Shown: positions 9,639 through 18,897 of the stretch, one piece after another | Layout of the letters: every line of letters starts with the position of its first letter | Position numbering within the stretch: position 1 is the stretch's first letter | DNA from: Catenovulum maritimum | Lineage (GTDB): Bacteria; Pseudomonadota; Gammaproteobacteria; Enterobacterales; Alteromonadaceae | Assembly (NCBI RefSeq): GCF_001050375.1 | Contig: NZ_KQ130499.1 | Coordinates: forward strand, 1-64,000 | Length of the DNA stretch: 64,000 nt | Direction of reading: 5' to 3' | Made by a program: the position numbers and the translations under genes | Notes under the pieces: model-generated | Database searches by the model: none | The model's input: the letters and a program-made list of their open reading frames with translations, nothing else | Told to the model about the DNA's origin: nothing

Positions 9639-11438
9639 TTATTTACCCAGTTTAAGGACAGCTAAAAACGCATCTTGAGGTACTTCAACATTACCCAATT
9701 GCTTCATACGTTTTTTACCTTCTTTTTGTTTTTGGAGTAATTTCTTCTTACGAGAAACATCACCACCATAACATTTTGCAATTACGTTTTTGCGTAACTG
9801 TTTTACAGTTGTTCTAGCGATTACATGCGCACCAATCGTTGCTTGAATTGCAATATCAAACATTTGACGTGGAATCAAATCTTTCAGTTTATCAGCCATT
9901 TCTCGGCCACGATATTGTGAATTGTCTCTGTGCGTAATCAACGCAAGCGCGTCCACTCTTTCGCCATTAATTAGAATATCAACTCGCACCATGTCTGATT
10001 CATTAAATTTAGTGAAGTTATAATCTAATGATGCATAGCCACGGCTGGTAGACTTCAATCGGTCAAAGAAATCTAATACAACTTCTGCCATTGGAATCTC
10101 ATAAATCACATTGACTTGATTTCCATGGTAACTCATCGCTTTTTGTACTCCACGCTTTTCAATACAAAGCGTGATTACATTTCCTAAATACTCTTGTGGC
10201 ACTAAAATATGACACTCAGCAATCGGTTCAAATATCTTTTCAATTTCACCAACCGAAGGTAAGTTAGATGGATTATCTACCATTACCTCTTCGCCGTTTT
10301 TCTTCTCTACTTTATAAATTACAGTTGGTGCTGAAGTAATCAGGTCTAAATCGTATTCTCTCTCTAAACGCTCTTGGATGATCTCCATGTGCAGCATACC
10401 TAAGAAGCCACAGCGGAAACCAAATCCTAAAGCAGTAGAGCTTTCTGGTTCATAAAATAACGAAGCATCATTTAAGCTTAATTTACCTAAAGCCTCACGA
10501 AGCGCTTCAAAGTCATCAGATGAAATAGGGAAAATACCAGCATATACTTGGGGTTTAACTTTTTGGAAACCAGGTAAAGCCACTTCAGAAGGGTTTTTAA
10601 CCATAGTGATGGTATCGCCCACAGGCGCACCTAAAATATCTTTAATGCCCGCAATAACGTAACCAACTTCACCCGCTTTTAACACGCCGGTTTTAGTCTG
10701 CTTAGGGGTAAAGATACCTACATTATCAATTACGTGATCGTGTCCTGTTGACATAACACGCATTTTTTCACCAGCGCGTATTTCACCATTTTTCACACGA
10801 ACAAGAGATACAACACCTTGGTAATTATCGAACCAAGAGTCGATAATTAATGCTTGTAGTGGCGCATCCGGATCGCCTTCAGGACAAGGAATTTGCTTAA
10901 CTATAGTTTCAAGTACATCTTCAATGCCTAAGCCAGTTTTTGCTGAACATCTAACAGCGTCTAATGCATCAATACCAACGATATCTTCTATTTCTTCGGC
11001 AACTCTGTCTGGATCAGCTTGAGGTAAATCGATTTTATTTAGGACAGGAACAACTTCGAGATCCATTTCAATTGCCGTATAGCAGTTAGCAAGAGTTTGA
11101 GCCTCTACGCCTTGACCAGCATCAACAACCAATAACGCACCATCACAAGCCGCTAATGAACGTGATACTTCATAAGTGAAATCAACATGTCCAGGGGTAT
11201 CGATAAAGTTTAACTGATAAGTTTCACCATCTTTAGCTGTGTAATTTAAGGTAACACTTTGTGCTTTGATTGTGATGCCTCGTTCGCGTTCTAACTCCAT
11301 AGAGTCTAAAACTTGCGCTTCCATTTCGCGTTCAGACAAGCCGCCGCAAGTTTGGATGAGTCGATCGGATAAGGTAGACTTGCCGTGATCTATATGGGCA
11401 ATAATAGAAAAATTACGTATGTGTTTGAATTTATTCAA
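9639..11438 (-). CDS. lepA: Elongation factor 4 (LepA)
   Basis: Ribosome-associated translational GTPase linked to 30S assembly and stalled-ribosome handling. The 599-residue length equals E. coli LepA. Motifs are [14 protein letters not shown] (G1), DTPGHVDF (G3) and NKIDLPQAD (G4). The LepA-specific C-terminal domain ends with [19 protein letters not shown]. First gene of the lepA-lepB-rnc block; about 165 bp separate it from rseC, so it may also have its own promoter. Confidence 0.98.
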   Translation of the reverse strand: MNKFKHIRNFSIIAHIDHGKSTLSDRLIQTCGGLSEREMEAQVLDSMELERERGITIKAQSVTLNYTAKDGETYQLNFIDTPGHVDFTYEVSRSLAACDGALLVVDAGQGVEAQTLANCYTAIEMDLEVVPVLNKIDLPQADPDRVAEEIEDIVGIDALDAVRCSAKTGLGIEDVLETIVKQIPCPEGDPDAPLQALIIDSWFDNYQGVVSLVRVKNGEIRAGEKMRVMSTGHDHVIDNVGIFTPKQTKTGVLKAGEVGYVIAGIKDILGAPVGDTITMVKNPSEVALPGFQKVKPQVYAGIFPISSDDFEALREALGKLSLNDASLFYEPESSTALGFGFRCGFLGMLHMEIIQERLEREYDLDLITSAPTVIYKVEKKNGEEVMVDNPSNLPSVGEIEKIFEPIAECHILVPQEYLGNVITLCIEKRGVQKAMSYHGNQVNVIYEIPMAEVVLDFFDRLKSTSRGYASLDYNFTKFNESDMVRVDILINGERVDALALITHRDNSQYRGREMADKLKDLIPRQMFDIAIQATIGAHVIARTTVKQLRKNVIAKCYGGDVSRKKKLLQKQKEGKKRMKQLGNVEVPQDAFLAVLKLGK

Positions 11439-11605
11439 TTTATAAACGCTCTAAAACAATTCTTTGATACTAAAGAGAAGCAAGCTATTCAATAATAATT
11501 CGAGCTTTAAAATCAACTCTTTAGTTGAGATGAGGTATTATACCCAAACCGTTTAAAGAAGCTAGTTTCAGGCTATTTAAGCGAAAAAATAACCAATAAA
11601 ATTAT

Positions 11606-12070
11606 TTAATCTTTGCTGCATTCAACTTTATCAAAATTAAATGTTTCAACAACTTTGGGCATAATGGATAAAGCTTTAATTTTTTTGCTAAAGAAGTTAG
11701 CTAAATAAAGGCCTGAAATGATTCCAGATAAAGCAAACACTAATCCTATTAATTCGTGAAATGAAAAAAGGTTAGCGATAACCAAACCAACAAACATTCC
11801 GACTAAGGGCAAGAGATAAAGCAAGATAGAAGACCAAACTAAGTTTTGCTCTGGTATCGCAACTGTCACGGTATCACCAAGCTCGACTTTGTAATCACAT
11901 TTCACCATGACGCGATTCGTTTTGGTTGTCATTAGCTGAGCGATAATACCGGTACCACAATCTTTCTTTTGTTGGCACTGGCCACAACTCGTCTTCACTT
12001 GAGTTGTTATCCAAATTTTTTGTGGCCCTGCAAAGCCTTCTACCACGCCTTTTTCATGCAACATAAACAT
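11606..12070 (-). CDS. rseC: RseC/MucC family membrane protein
   Basis: Membrane protein of the sigmaE locus; the family has been linked to modulation of sigmaE and to SoxR reduction. The 154-residue product has a cysteine cluster SCGQCQQKKDCG near residues 28-39, then two membrane segments at about 82-100 and 106-124. An alternative start is Met3 (12064). It follows rseB and precedes lepA, as in E. coli. Exact biochemical role is not known. Confidence 0.9.
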   Translation of the reverse strand: MFMLHEKGVVEGFAGPQKIWITTQVKTSCGQCQQKKDCGTGIIAQLMTTKTNRVMVKCDYKVELGDTVTVAIPEQNLVWSSILLYLLPLVGMFVGLVIANLFSFHELIGLVFALSGIISGLYLANFFSKKIKALSIMPKVVETFNFDKVECSKD

Positions 12071-12137
12071 AGCTTCCCAAAATAACCTAACTTTAATAAT
12101 AACATTTTTAGACTGGGGTTAGCTTGTTCAAGTGCAA

Positions 12138-12166
12138 TTCACCTTCAATTAAAAATTGAAGGTGAA
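12138..12166. other. Perfect stem-loop between rseB and rseC
   Basis: Inverted repeat TTCACCTTCAATT / AATTGAAGGTGAA around AAA. There is no T-run on either side, so I read it as an intercistronic mRNA hairpin and not as a complete terminator. Confidence 0.55.
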
Positions 12167-12173
12167 TAAAGGT

Positions 12174-13145
12174 TTAGTTCCAATAAATAGATTTTAGTAA
12201 TTGATTAGCGGTTTTAGGCGGTATTTTACCGATTAAAGTAACTTCATACTCACCGATTTGATGACTGGCATAATGATTCGCACCCGAGCTAAATTCACCT
12301 ATAGTGATTTTATCACCCGTATTCAATCGTCTTACATAAACAGAAAACCACACAACACCATCAGTTAGCATCATATAATCCACTATTTCTTTCTGCCCAA
12401 GCAAATAGTGTTGATCTGATTTCACTTTAGCAAATCCCTCTGGCATCCAGCCAATACTCCAATCTAATACCAGATGAGATTGACTTGGCACTAAATTGTA
12501 AGGTTCTGGCAATTCCGCTTTAGCAACTTCCGCGATTAACTCATTAGGCTCGGATTGTATTTGTAAATTAGAAACTTGTAGCTGCTCTAAAACTTCACCT
12601 TGTTGATTAATCAAAGCTGATTTAAGTAAAAGTCCCGATTCTTCGTGCAACCAAAGCCAATAATTAAAACGATTATTATCCTTAGCAATCACTCTGATAA
12701 GTCTTGCTGGCAAGCCTGCGACCCTACTTTTACCGACTAGATGAAAATCATACCACTGAGATATTTTCGAAATATCACTGCGAATAATTTCAGGAATAGG
12801 TCCAGCGGGAACATTGCCTTGAATAGTGTAAGCAAGTTGTTCAGGCTGCAAATAAGTCACATTATCGCCCCGACGGACAATTTGCTGCCCTGGACCATTT
12901 AGAGATGTCAGGACCTCTATTTCTTGGCCATTAATTTGACCATGATACCAGCGCCAAGGATCAGCTTTATTACCATGAACAACCACAAAAGACATTTCAA
13001 ATTGTTGTTCACTTAGAGCAGTTTTCATCTTAGACAACCAAGTGGTTGCATCGTCATTGGCTAAAGCGCTAAAGCTAAAAAAAAGAGTCGCCAGAAACCA
13101 TTTTTTTAAACAGTTTCTGGTCGTGTAGAAGTGTTTATTGATCAA
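12174..13145 (-). CDS. rseB: Periplasmic sigmaE regulator RseB (MucB)
   Basis: Periplasmic protein that binds RseA and mislocalised lipoproteins or LPS and so protects RseA from DegS cleavage. The MucB/RseB fold is recognisable by DDATTWLSKMKTALSEQQF at the mature N-terminus and the C-terminal half with IGWMPEGFAKV. A signal peptide ends in FSFSALA. The open frame extends up to an ATG at 13193, but that would put 30 extra residues before the signal peptide and overlap rseA by 59 nt. I prefer the TTG at 13145, which overlaps the rseA stop by 11 nt and gives 323 residues. Confidence 0.85.
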   Translation of the reverse strand: MINKHFYTTRNCLKKWFLATLFFSFSALANDDATTWLSKMKTALSEQQFEMSFVVVHGNKADPWRWYHGQINGQEIEVLTSLNGPGQQIVRRGDNVTYLQPEQLAYTIQGNVPAGPIPEIIRSDISKISQWYDFHLVGKSRVAGLPARLIRVIAKDNNRFNYWLWLHEESGLLLKSALINQQGEVLEQLQVSNLQIQSEPNELIAEVAKAELPEPYNLVPSQSHLVLDWSIGWMPEGFAKVKSDQHYLLGQKEIVDYMMLTDGVVWFSVYVRRLNTGDKITIGEFSSGANHYASHQIGEYEVTLIGKIPPKTANQLLKSIYWN

Positions 13146-13749
13146 GCTCAGGTTCTGCTTGTTGCAATTTAACTTGTTCTGCAGATATAGCATTAGTCTG
13201 TCTCGATTTTAATTGCTGAGCATGATCCATAATGTAAGCGTTAATTCGCTGGCTCTGCTCTGCCGCACTATACTGTCGGCTGGTCGGTATTGATTCAACC
13301 TGCTGCATACTAACAGGATCTAAACTACCGCCAATAGGAAATGTTTGTAATACAGGTTGAGGGACATGTACATCTTGTTGGGTTTCTGTCTGAAATCCGA
13401 TGACCAAAGCCGCAGCAAACGAAGCTGCAATACCATACTGAGCAGCAGGCTTAAACCAACTAATAACATTTGATTTTTTATTGTCCGCTACTTCTTCATT
13501 TTGAGCGGTTACTTTGGCGTTCGGGGCAAAAGAAACCGGCTCTTTTTCAATCGCAGCAGCAATATTAGCCGCTAAATCTAAATTTAAATTGTCTGGTAAT
13601 TCATTACGCATCGCATCACCAATTAAGTGATAATTGGCAAAGCTTTCAGACAAGCTTGCATCATGTTTCAGCTTATCAATCGCTTTACTATTTTCATCTT
13701 GACCATCGACTAATGCTGACACACTTTCTTTAACAGATTTTGAATTCAT
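13135..13749 (-). CDS. rseA: Anti-sigmaE factor RseA (MucA)
   Basis: Single-pass inner-membrane protein that holds sigmaE inactive and is cut by DegS and RseP under envelope stress. The 204-residue product has the N-terminal sigma-binding domain (SVSALVDGQ, then NYHLIGDAMRNEL), one membrane segment near residues 105-122 (QYGIAASFAAALVIGF) and a Gln-rich periplasmic tail ending AEPELDQ. The ATG at 13749 was chosen over a GTG 6 nt upstream. Lies 63 nt after rpoE. Confidence 0.92.
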   Translation of the reverse strand: MNSKSVKESVSALVDGQDENSKAIDKLKHDASLSESFANYHLIGDAMRNELPDNLNLDLAANIAAAIEKEPVSFAPNAKVTAQNEEVADNKKSNVISWFKPAAQYGIAASFAAALVIGFQTETQQDVHVPQPVLQTFPIGGSLDPVSMQQVESIPTSRQYSAAEQSQRINAYIMDHAQQLKSRQTNAISAEQVKLQQAEPELDQ

Positions 13750-13812
13750 ATACACTTCACTTTTACTGATAATTTTTTAAACTTAACCAGAGATTCAAAT
13801 TAGATTTTCGGA

Positions 13813-14394
13813 TTAACTCTTTGCCAACATAGGCTTTAAATTAGTATCTATAGCTTCGCGCGCTCTAAATATTCTCGAACGAACCGTACCAACTGGGCAC
13901 TCCATAATATCGGCGATCTCTTCATAGCTCATGCCATCAATTTCACGCAACGTGATAGCGGTTTTTAAATCATTCGGTAATTGATCTATAGTTGCAAAAA
14001 TTACTTTTTTTACATCTTCAGAAATCAATAAATTCTCTGGTGAGCTATTTTCACGTAGGCCATCTGCCGAATCGAAAAACTCTGCATCTGATACTTCAAT
14101 ATCATTAACCGCAACCTTCCGCGCTTGAGAGGTTAAATAATTCTTAGCACTGTTCACAGCAATGCGGTACAACCAAGTATAAAAAGCACTTTCGCCTCTA
14201 AATCCAGGCATAGCTCGATAAGCTTTAATGAAAGCTTCTTGTGCTACATCTGCAACATCACCTGGGTGCTTAACATAACGAGCAACTAAATTTGTTACCT
14301 TATGCTGATACTTCAATACTAATAAATTAAACGCTTGCTTTTCGCCACGCTGAACACGCTCAACCAATTGTTGGTCTGTTACATCTAAGCTCAT
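13813..14394 (-). CDS. rpoE: RNA polymerase sigmaE factor
   Basis: ECF sigma factor for the envelope-stress response. The 193-residue product is close to E. coli RpoE (191) and begins MSLDVTDQQLVERVQRGE. Region 2 is QHKVTNLVARYV...DVADVAQEAFIKAYRA, and region 4 is SYEEIADIMECPVGTVRSRI. The open frame runs 17 codons further upstream, but the ATG at 14394 follows an AGGAG and matches family starts. A GAACTT-N16-TCTAT promoter upstream suggests autoregulation. Confidence 0.96.
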   Translation of the reverse strand: MSLDVTDQQLVERVQRGEKQAFNLLVLKYQHKVTNLVARYVKHPGDVADVAQEAFIKAYRAMPGFRGESAFYTWLYRIAVNSAKNYLTSQARKVAVNDIEVSDAEFFDSADGLRENSSPENLLISEDVKKVIFATIDQLPNDLKTAITLREIDGMSYEEIADIMECPVGTVRSRIFRAREAIDTNLKPMLAKS

Positions 14395-14504
14395 GTAGGC
14401 TATCGCTCCTGTGTATTTATCTCGATATATTCGAAATAAGTCCAAGTCATTTTAAAGCCGATTAAAAGGCTTAAAAAACATGGTATAGTTGTACAATTAA
14501 ATAC

Positions 14505-14531
14505 ATAGACTTTTAGTTACAGAAAAAGTTC
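14505..14531 (-). promoter_or_regulatory. SigmaE-type promoter upstream of rpoE
   Basis: On the minus strand GAACTT (14531-14526), a 16-nt spacer, then TCTAT (14509-14505). This matches the -35 (GAACTT) and closely the -10 (TCTGA/TCTRA) of sigmaE promoters, about 110 bp upstream of the rpoE start. RpoE autoregulation is known in enterics; use here is inferred. Confidence 0.72.
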
Positions 14532-14605
14532 TAAAAAATTAATTAAAATGTAAAATTAAACTCAACGAAGAGTTTCTGAATCATTGTATCAGTATTAGAG
14601 CAAAT

Positions 14606-16225
14606 ATGAGTAATCATCAAACCGAGCATAAATGTGATATTTTAGTTATTGGAGCTGGCGCTGCTGGATTAACCCTAGCGTTACGATTAGCTTCATCAGC
14701 CAATGTTATAGTCTTAAGCAAATCACAATTAAAAGAAGGCTCAACCTATTACGCACAAGGCGGTATTGCTGCTGTTTTTGATGAACAAGACAGTGTTGAG
14801 TCTCATGTTCAAGATACCCTCATTGCTGGCGCTGGTTTATGTGAAGAAGCTGCCGTTCGAGTTACCGCAGAAAAAGCCCGAGAGAGTTTAGAGACCCTAA
14901 TTAGCTATGGTGTTCCGTTTGATACGGTCAAAACGGATAATGGCGAAGAGAAATACCACCTGACCAGAGAAGGTGGGCATAGCCATAGAAGAATACTACA
15001 TGCCGCAGATGCGACTGGTAAAGCAGTACAAAAAACCTTAATAAAAGCTGTAACCTCACATCCTAACATTCATATTTTTGAACGCTACAATGCGGTTGAT
15101 CTCATTACTGATGAAAAAATAAGACAAGCAGGAAATAGATGCCATGGCGCCTATGTTTGGAATCGCGATTTAGAAAGAGTAGAAGTTGTAAAAGCCAGCT
15201 CAGTTGTACTAGCAACAGGCGGAGCAAGTAAAGTTTATCAATATACCTCCAACCCTGATATAGCAAGTGGTGATGGTGTCGCTATGGCTTGGCGTGCTGG
15301 CTGTAGAGTCGCTAATATGGAATTTAACCAATTTCACCCGACTTGCCTATTTCACCCCGACGCAAACAACTTCTTATTAACTGAAGCATTGCGAGGTGAA
15401 GGTGCGTATTTAAGACGGCCTGATGGTACTCGTTTTATGCCTGACTTTGATGAAAGAGCTGAATTAGCGCCAAGAGATATAGTCGCAAGAGCAATAGACT
15501 ATGAAATGAAACGCCTTGGTGCTGATTGCATGTACCTAGATATTAGCCACAAACCAAAGGCCTTTATCAAACAGCATTTCCCCAATATTTATAAACGCTG
15601 TAAAGAGCTTGGTATTAAAATTAACAAACAACCTATGCCTGTGGTACCGGCTGCGCATTATACTTGCGGCGGCGTAATGACAGACTTGTCAGGCCAAACA
15701 GATATTGAAAATCTATTTGCCATTGGTGAAGTTGCCTACACAGGTTTACATGGTGCGAATAGAATGGCAAGTAACTCGTTACTTGAATGTCTTGTATTTG
15801 CTGAAGCAGCAGCTAAAAAAATACTGTCTCAACCATACACTCAAGTAGATTCAATTAAAATTCCTGAATGGGATGAAAGCCAAGTTTCGGATTCAGATGA
15901 AGAAGTCGTCATTCACCATAACTGGCATGAACTAAGACTCCTAATGTGGGATTATGTAGGTATCGTCAGAACCGATAAACGTTTAGAACGAGCATTAAGA
16001 CGAATTGAGCTACTCCAACAAGAAGTCCATGAATACTACTCAAACTTTAAAGTAAGTAATAACTTACTTGAACTAAGAAATTTATTAGATGTCGCCGAGT
16101 TAATTGTTAGATGTGCAATGCAAAGAAAAGAAAGCCGAGGGTTACACTATAATCTAGATTACCCTGATTTAGCGGATAATCCAAAACCGAGTATTTTAAC
16201 TCCAAGAGCTAATCCGCATATATAA
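14606..16225 (+). CDS. nadB: L-aspartate oxidase
   Basis: FAD enzyme oxidising aspartate to iminoaspartate, the first step of de novo NAD synthesis; NadA then uses the product. The 539-residue length matches E. coli NadB (540). The FAD-binding start is [16 protein letters not shown], and [21 protein letters not shown] and [13 protein letters not shown] are classic NadB segments. It is divergent from rpoE, the same arrangement as in E. coli. nadA and nadC are about 35 kb away in this window. Confidence 0.97.
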   Translation: MSNHQTEHKCDILVIGAGAAGLTLALRLASSANVIVLSKSQLKEGSTYYAQGGIAAVFDEQDSVESHVQDTLIAGAGLCEEAAVRVTAEKARESLETLISYGVPFDTVKTDNGEEKYHLTREGGHSHRRILHAADATGKAVQKTLIKAVTSHPNIHIFERYNAVDLITDEKIRQAGNRCHGAYVWNRDLERVEVVKASSVVLATGGASKVYQYTSNPDIASGDGVAMAWRAGCRVANMEFNQFHPTCLFHPDANNFLLTEALRGEGAYLRRPDGTRFMPDFDERAELAPRDIVARAIDYEMKRLGADCMYLDISHKPKAFIKQHFPNIYKRCKELGIKINKQPMPVVPAAHYTCGGVMTDLSGQTDIENLFAIGEVAYTGLHGANRMASNSLLECLVFAEAAAKKILSQPYTQVDSIKIPEWDESQVSDSDEEVVIHHNWHELRLLMWDYVGIVRTDKRLERALRRIELLQQEVHEYYSNFKVSNNLLELRNLLDVAELIVRCAMQRKESRGLHYNLDYPDLADNPKPSILTPRANPHI

Positions 16226-16272
16226 ACATAACTAAAGATGAAATAAAGCTTAAATCTAGCCTTTATCTTAGA

Positions 16273-16310
16273 TACAAAAAAGCCGATGAAATTTCATCGG
16301 CTTTTTTGTA
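16273..16310. terminator. Bidirectional intrinsic terminator between nadB and porin gene
   Basis: Near-perfect inverted repeat, stem AAAAAAGCCGATGAAA / TTTCATCGGCTTTTTT, with T-runs reading out in both directions. It sits between two convergent genes. Confidence 0.9.
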
Positions 16311-16322
16311 TCGAGTCTGAGA

Positions 16323-17483
16323 TTAGAATTTAGCGTTAAATTCAATCCAAGATTTAGTTACGTTAAGTGGACGCGCAACATCTCCTGAGAAATCAGCATA
16401 TTTAAGCGTTAAGCTATAGTTTTTGCTAATACTATAACCGACAACTATATCAACCTCACTACCTGCATCAGCACCACCATGATCTTCAGAATATGAATGG
16501 TAAACAGCCATAGCTTTAAACTTACCTTGCTTATAAGCAACAGAAGCAAAAGTATCTTCTAAACCATTATCTGGTGTTCCCAAGAATAAATCTGCCCAGC
16601 CATTAAATGCGTGTTTAGTTGCTAATGGTGTTGTAAATCCACCGTTACCACCATCACTGCCTAATAATTCGTAGCCTGCACCAAATGTAACGCTACCAAC
16701 TTTATATTTAGCATCTAATGCTAAATAATCAGCATCAAAACTTCCTTGGCTTTGAGTTGCATATGAAGCATGTAAGGCAACACCACTAAACTTACCTGAA
16801 TAGTCAATACCATAAGTATCTAAAGCATCTGCTGCACCCGCAAGCTCGTAGTTATAGAAAAAACCACTAACTGATTGAGTTTCGCTTAATTTATAAGTTG
16901 CTAAGAAATTATGTGCATCCACATCATCATTCTTATCTCTAATAGTATTAACATTAGTTATATACGAATAATCGACAGACACATCACCGAAAGTTGCTTG
17001 AGCGCGCAAACCATCAAATGTTTGCTTATTTTGACGCCAGCCAACATGACCGATAAATCTTTGATTTAGGTTAGTAATGGTTTGACGACCATAAGTAATA
17101 GCGTAACCATCAGCAGCATACTTGATATTTGCTTCATTAATCTCTGTATACTCATCATCAGCTACAATGTGATAAGTAGGATCTGATGTAGTCAATGCAT
17201 AATCGTCAATAAAAGCAGTATTATTATCTAATTGAACAAAAGCAGTGAAGCCTGAAAACTCGGCTGTTTTGTATGAAAGGCTTGATTTTAAAGTACCTGC
17301 TTTAGCGTATTTAGCTTTTCCAGGGTTCTCTACACCTTCGTATCTTAAACGAAACGCAGCGCTTGCCTTACCTTCAGTAAAAGCGTCGGCAATAGTGTCC
17401 GCAGCATAAGTAGGGGCAGAAACAGCAACAGTGCTGATAACAGAAGCTAATGTGATAGCTAGTTTAGATTTTTTAAGTTCCAT
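16323..17483 (-). CDS. Outer-membrane porin-like beta-barrel protein
   Basis: The 386-residue precursor has a Sec signal peptide cut near residue 27 (SAPTYAA). The mature part alternates short amphipathic strands with acidic loops and ends in IEFNAKF, a terminal aromatic as expected for BAM-assembled barrels. The pattern ASAAFRLRYEGV and the YGRQTI segment resemble the alginate-export/Opr-type porin group. Substrate is unknown. GGAG lies 8 nt before the ATG. It is a single gene bounded by a shared terminator and a region without an obvious partner. Confidence 0.78.
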   Translation of the reverse strand: MELKKSKLAITLASVISTVAVSAPTYAADTIADAFTEGKASAAFRLRYEGVENPGKAKYAKAGTLKSSLSYKTAEFSGFTAFVQLDNNTAFIDDYALTTSDPTYHIVADDEYTEINEANIKYAADGYAITYGRQTITNLNQRFIGHVGWRQNKQTFDGLRAQATFGDVSVDYSYITNVNTIRDKNDDVDAHNFLATYKLSETQSVSGFFYNYELAGAADALDTYGIDYSGKFSGVALHASYATQSQGSFDADYLALDAKYKVGSVTFGAGYELLGSDGGNGGFTTPLATKHAFNGWADLFLGTPDNGLEDTFASVAYKQGKFKAMAVYHSYSEDHGGADAGSEVDIVVGYSISKNYSLTLKYADFSGDVARPLNVTKSWIEFNAKF

Positions 17484-17698
17484 AGGTCACTCCAAGTAAC
17501 ATTTAAAATTAATAAATAGTTTGTAGAGTGATGTCGGATGTCTTGACGCGAGTTAAATTTAAACCTAATTAACCTTTAGGGTCAAGCTTTTTATTTTATT
17601 TTTATATTTATTTTTCAATTGGTTATAGTAAATACAGGAAAGCAGAGACGGCAAAAACACCTTAACTTTTATAGCTAAGGTGTTAGGTGGAAGAAGGA

Positions 17699-18694
17699 CT
17701 AATTCTTGTCGAATGGCCAAGTACTTGATCGGCTCTGCCAGATCGTTTTAGCTTGGGTTAACGCCTCTTCAGCATCAAGTTGTTTTAGCAGAATGAGTAC
17801 AATCGCCATTGTCCCTATTACTGCTTGTTCTCCGTATGGATTGTCAATTTCATTAAGCCAAAACTGTTTTAATTCAGCTAAATTCAATTCCCTAGGTTTA
17901 ATTTGCCAACCTTCTAATAAAGCGGGCATTTCAACTTCAGAGTTAACGCCACTACGCGAACTATGCACTAACACTTTGCGTTCGGGGTTAAATTCTACTT
18001 CACCACCTTCGCCACGAAAGCACACAACATGCTCATCATTGCACAACTGTGCGGCAGCAACATGTCTTAAATCAAAGTTTCTGTGATGTACACCATGCAA
18101 ACTATGATTTGCTTTAAAAGGATTCAACATTCGTGCCAAAGTGTTTGCTGGGGAGCGTAAACCAAATAAAGCTCGTAACTGAATTAAGTCGTCTAGCTTG
18201 GGATGAATAGTAGCTAAGTCTAAATAACTAAAACCAAACTGGTTTAACTGCTGTTCAACTTGCTCTGCACTTTTAGCTGCAGTGAAGCCAAAGAATGCTA
18301 AAGCCTCTTTAATATATAAACGATTTGAATCAGGTTCTGAAGTGCCGTGTATCGTAATTTTAATACCAGACTGACCCAAAGCCATAATAGCCAACATAAA
18401 CCAAGGTAAATGACGCCTTTTACCTGCGTAACAGCCGATATCGAGATCAGCTTGTATCTGGCTAAATTCAGGCTCAACATATTCGCGACAAGCCTGAGTA
18501 AAACCCGCTAACTCTTCAGCGGTTTCTTCACGCACTCTCAGCAACATTAAAAATGCACCTAATTGCTCAGGTAATACCTTACCTTGGAGTATTTGTGACA
18601 TGGCATCATAGGCTTGCTGTTGTGAAAGCGTTTTTCCTGCACGTTGGCCACGGCCAACCATATTAATATAATCTTTAAAAGGCGTTGTCATCAT
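17699..18694 (-). CDS. ybiB: YbiB/TrpD2-type protein (anthranilate phosphoribosyltransferase-like fold)
   Basis: The 331-residue protein belongs to the TrpD2/YbiB group: the fold of nucleoside phosphorylase / anthranilate phosphoribosyltransferase without the full PRPP site. Seen features are the helical N-terminal part (LSQQQAYDAMSQILQG...QLGAFLMLLRVREETAEELAGF) and the central DIGCYAGKRRHLPWFMLA replacing the TrpD GTGGD loop. E. coli YbiB binds nucleic acid and is LexA-regulated; activity here is unproven. It lies downstream of nasA on the same strand but behind a terminator. Confidence 0.82.
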   Translation of the reverse strand: MMTTPFKDYINMVGRGQRAGKTLSQQQAYDAMSQILQGKVLPEQLGAFLMLLRVREETAEELAGFTQACREYVEPEFSQIQADLDIGCYAGKRRHLPWFMLAIMALGQSGIKITIHGTSEPDSNRLYIKEALAFFGFTAAKSAEQVEQQLNQFGFSYLDLATIHPKLDDLIQLRALFGLRSPANTLARMLNPFKANHSLHGVHHRNFDLRHVAAAQLCNDEHVVCFRGEGGEVEFNPERKVLVHSSRSGVNSEVEMPALLEGWQIKPRELNLAELKQFWLNEIDNPYGEQAVIGTMAIVLILLKQLDAEEALTQAKTIWQSRSSTWPFDKN

Positions 18695-18841
18695 GGATAT
18701 TCTTAAAAGAAGCTAAAATTGAAATGCAAAGTTATTAATCAGTAATCTATTAAGCAATAACTAAAAAGCTTATCGGTTTGCTTAAGTTTAATTATGCTAA
18801 AAATACGTGAGTTAGTCGATTTAAGTTTTGCTAAAACGAAA

Positions 18842-18862
18842 AAAAGGGCTTGCGCCCTTTTT
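18842..18862 (-). terminator. Intrinsic terminator after nasA
   Basis: Stem AAAAGGGC / GCCCTTTT with loop TTGC and T-run, 36 nt past the nasA stop. The symmetric A and T flanks would also act on the other strand. Confidence 0.8.
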
Positions 18863-18897
18863 ATATAAAAGTGTATTTATCGAATCATCAAACGATA

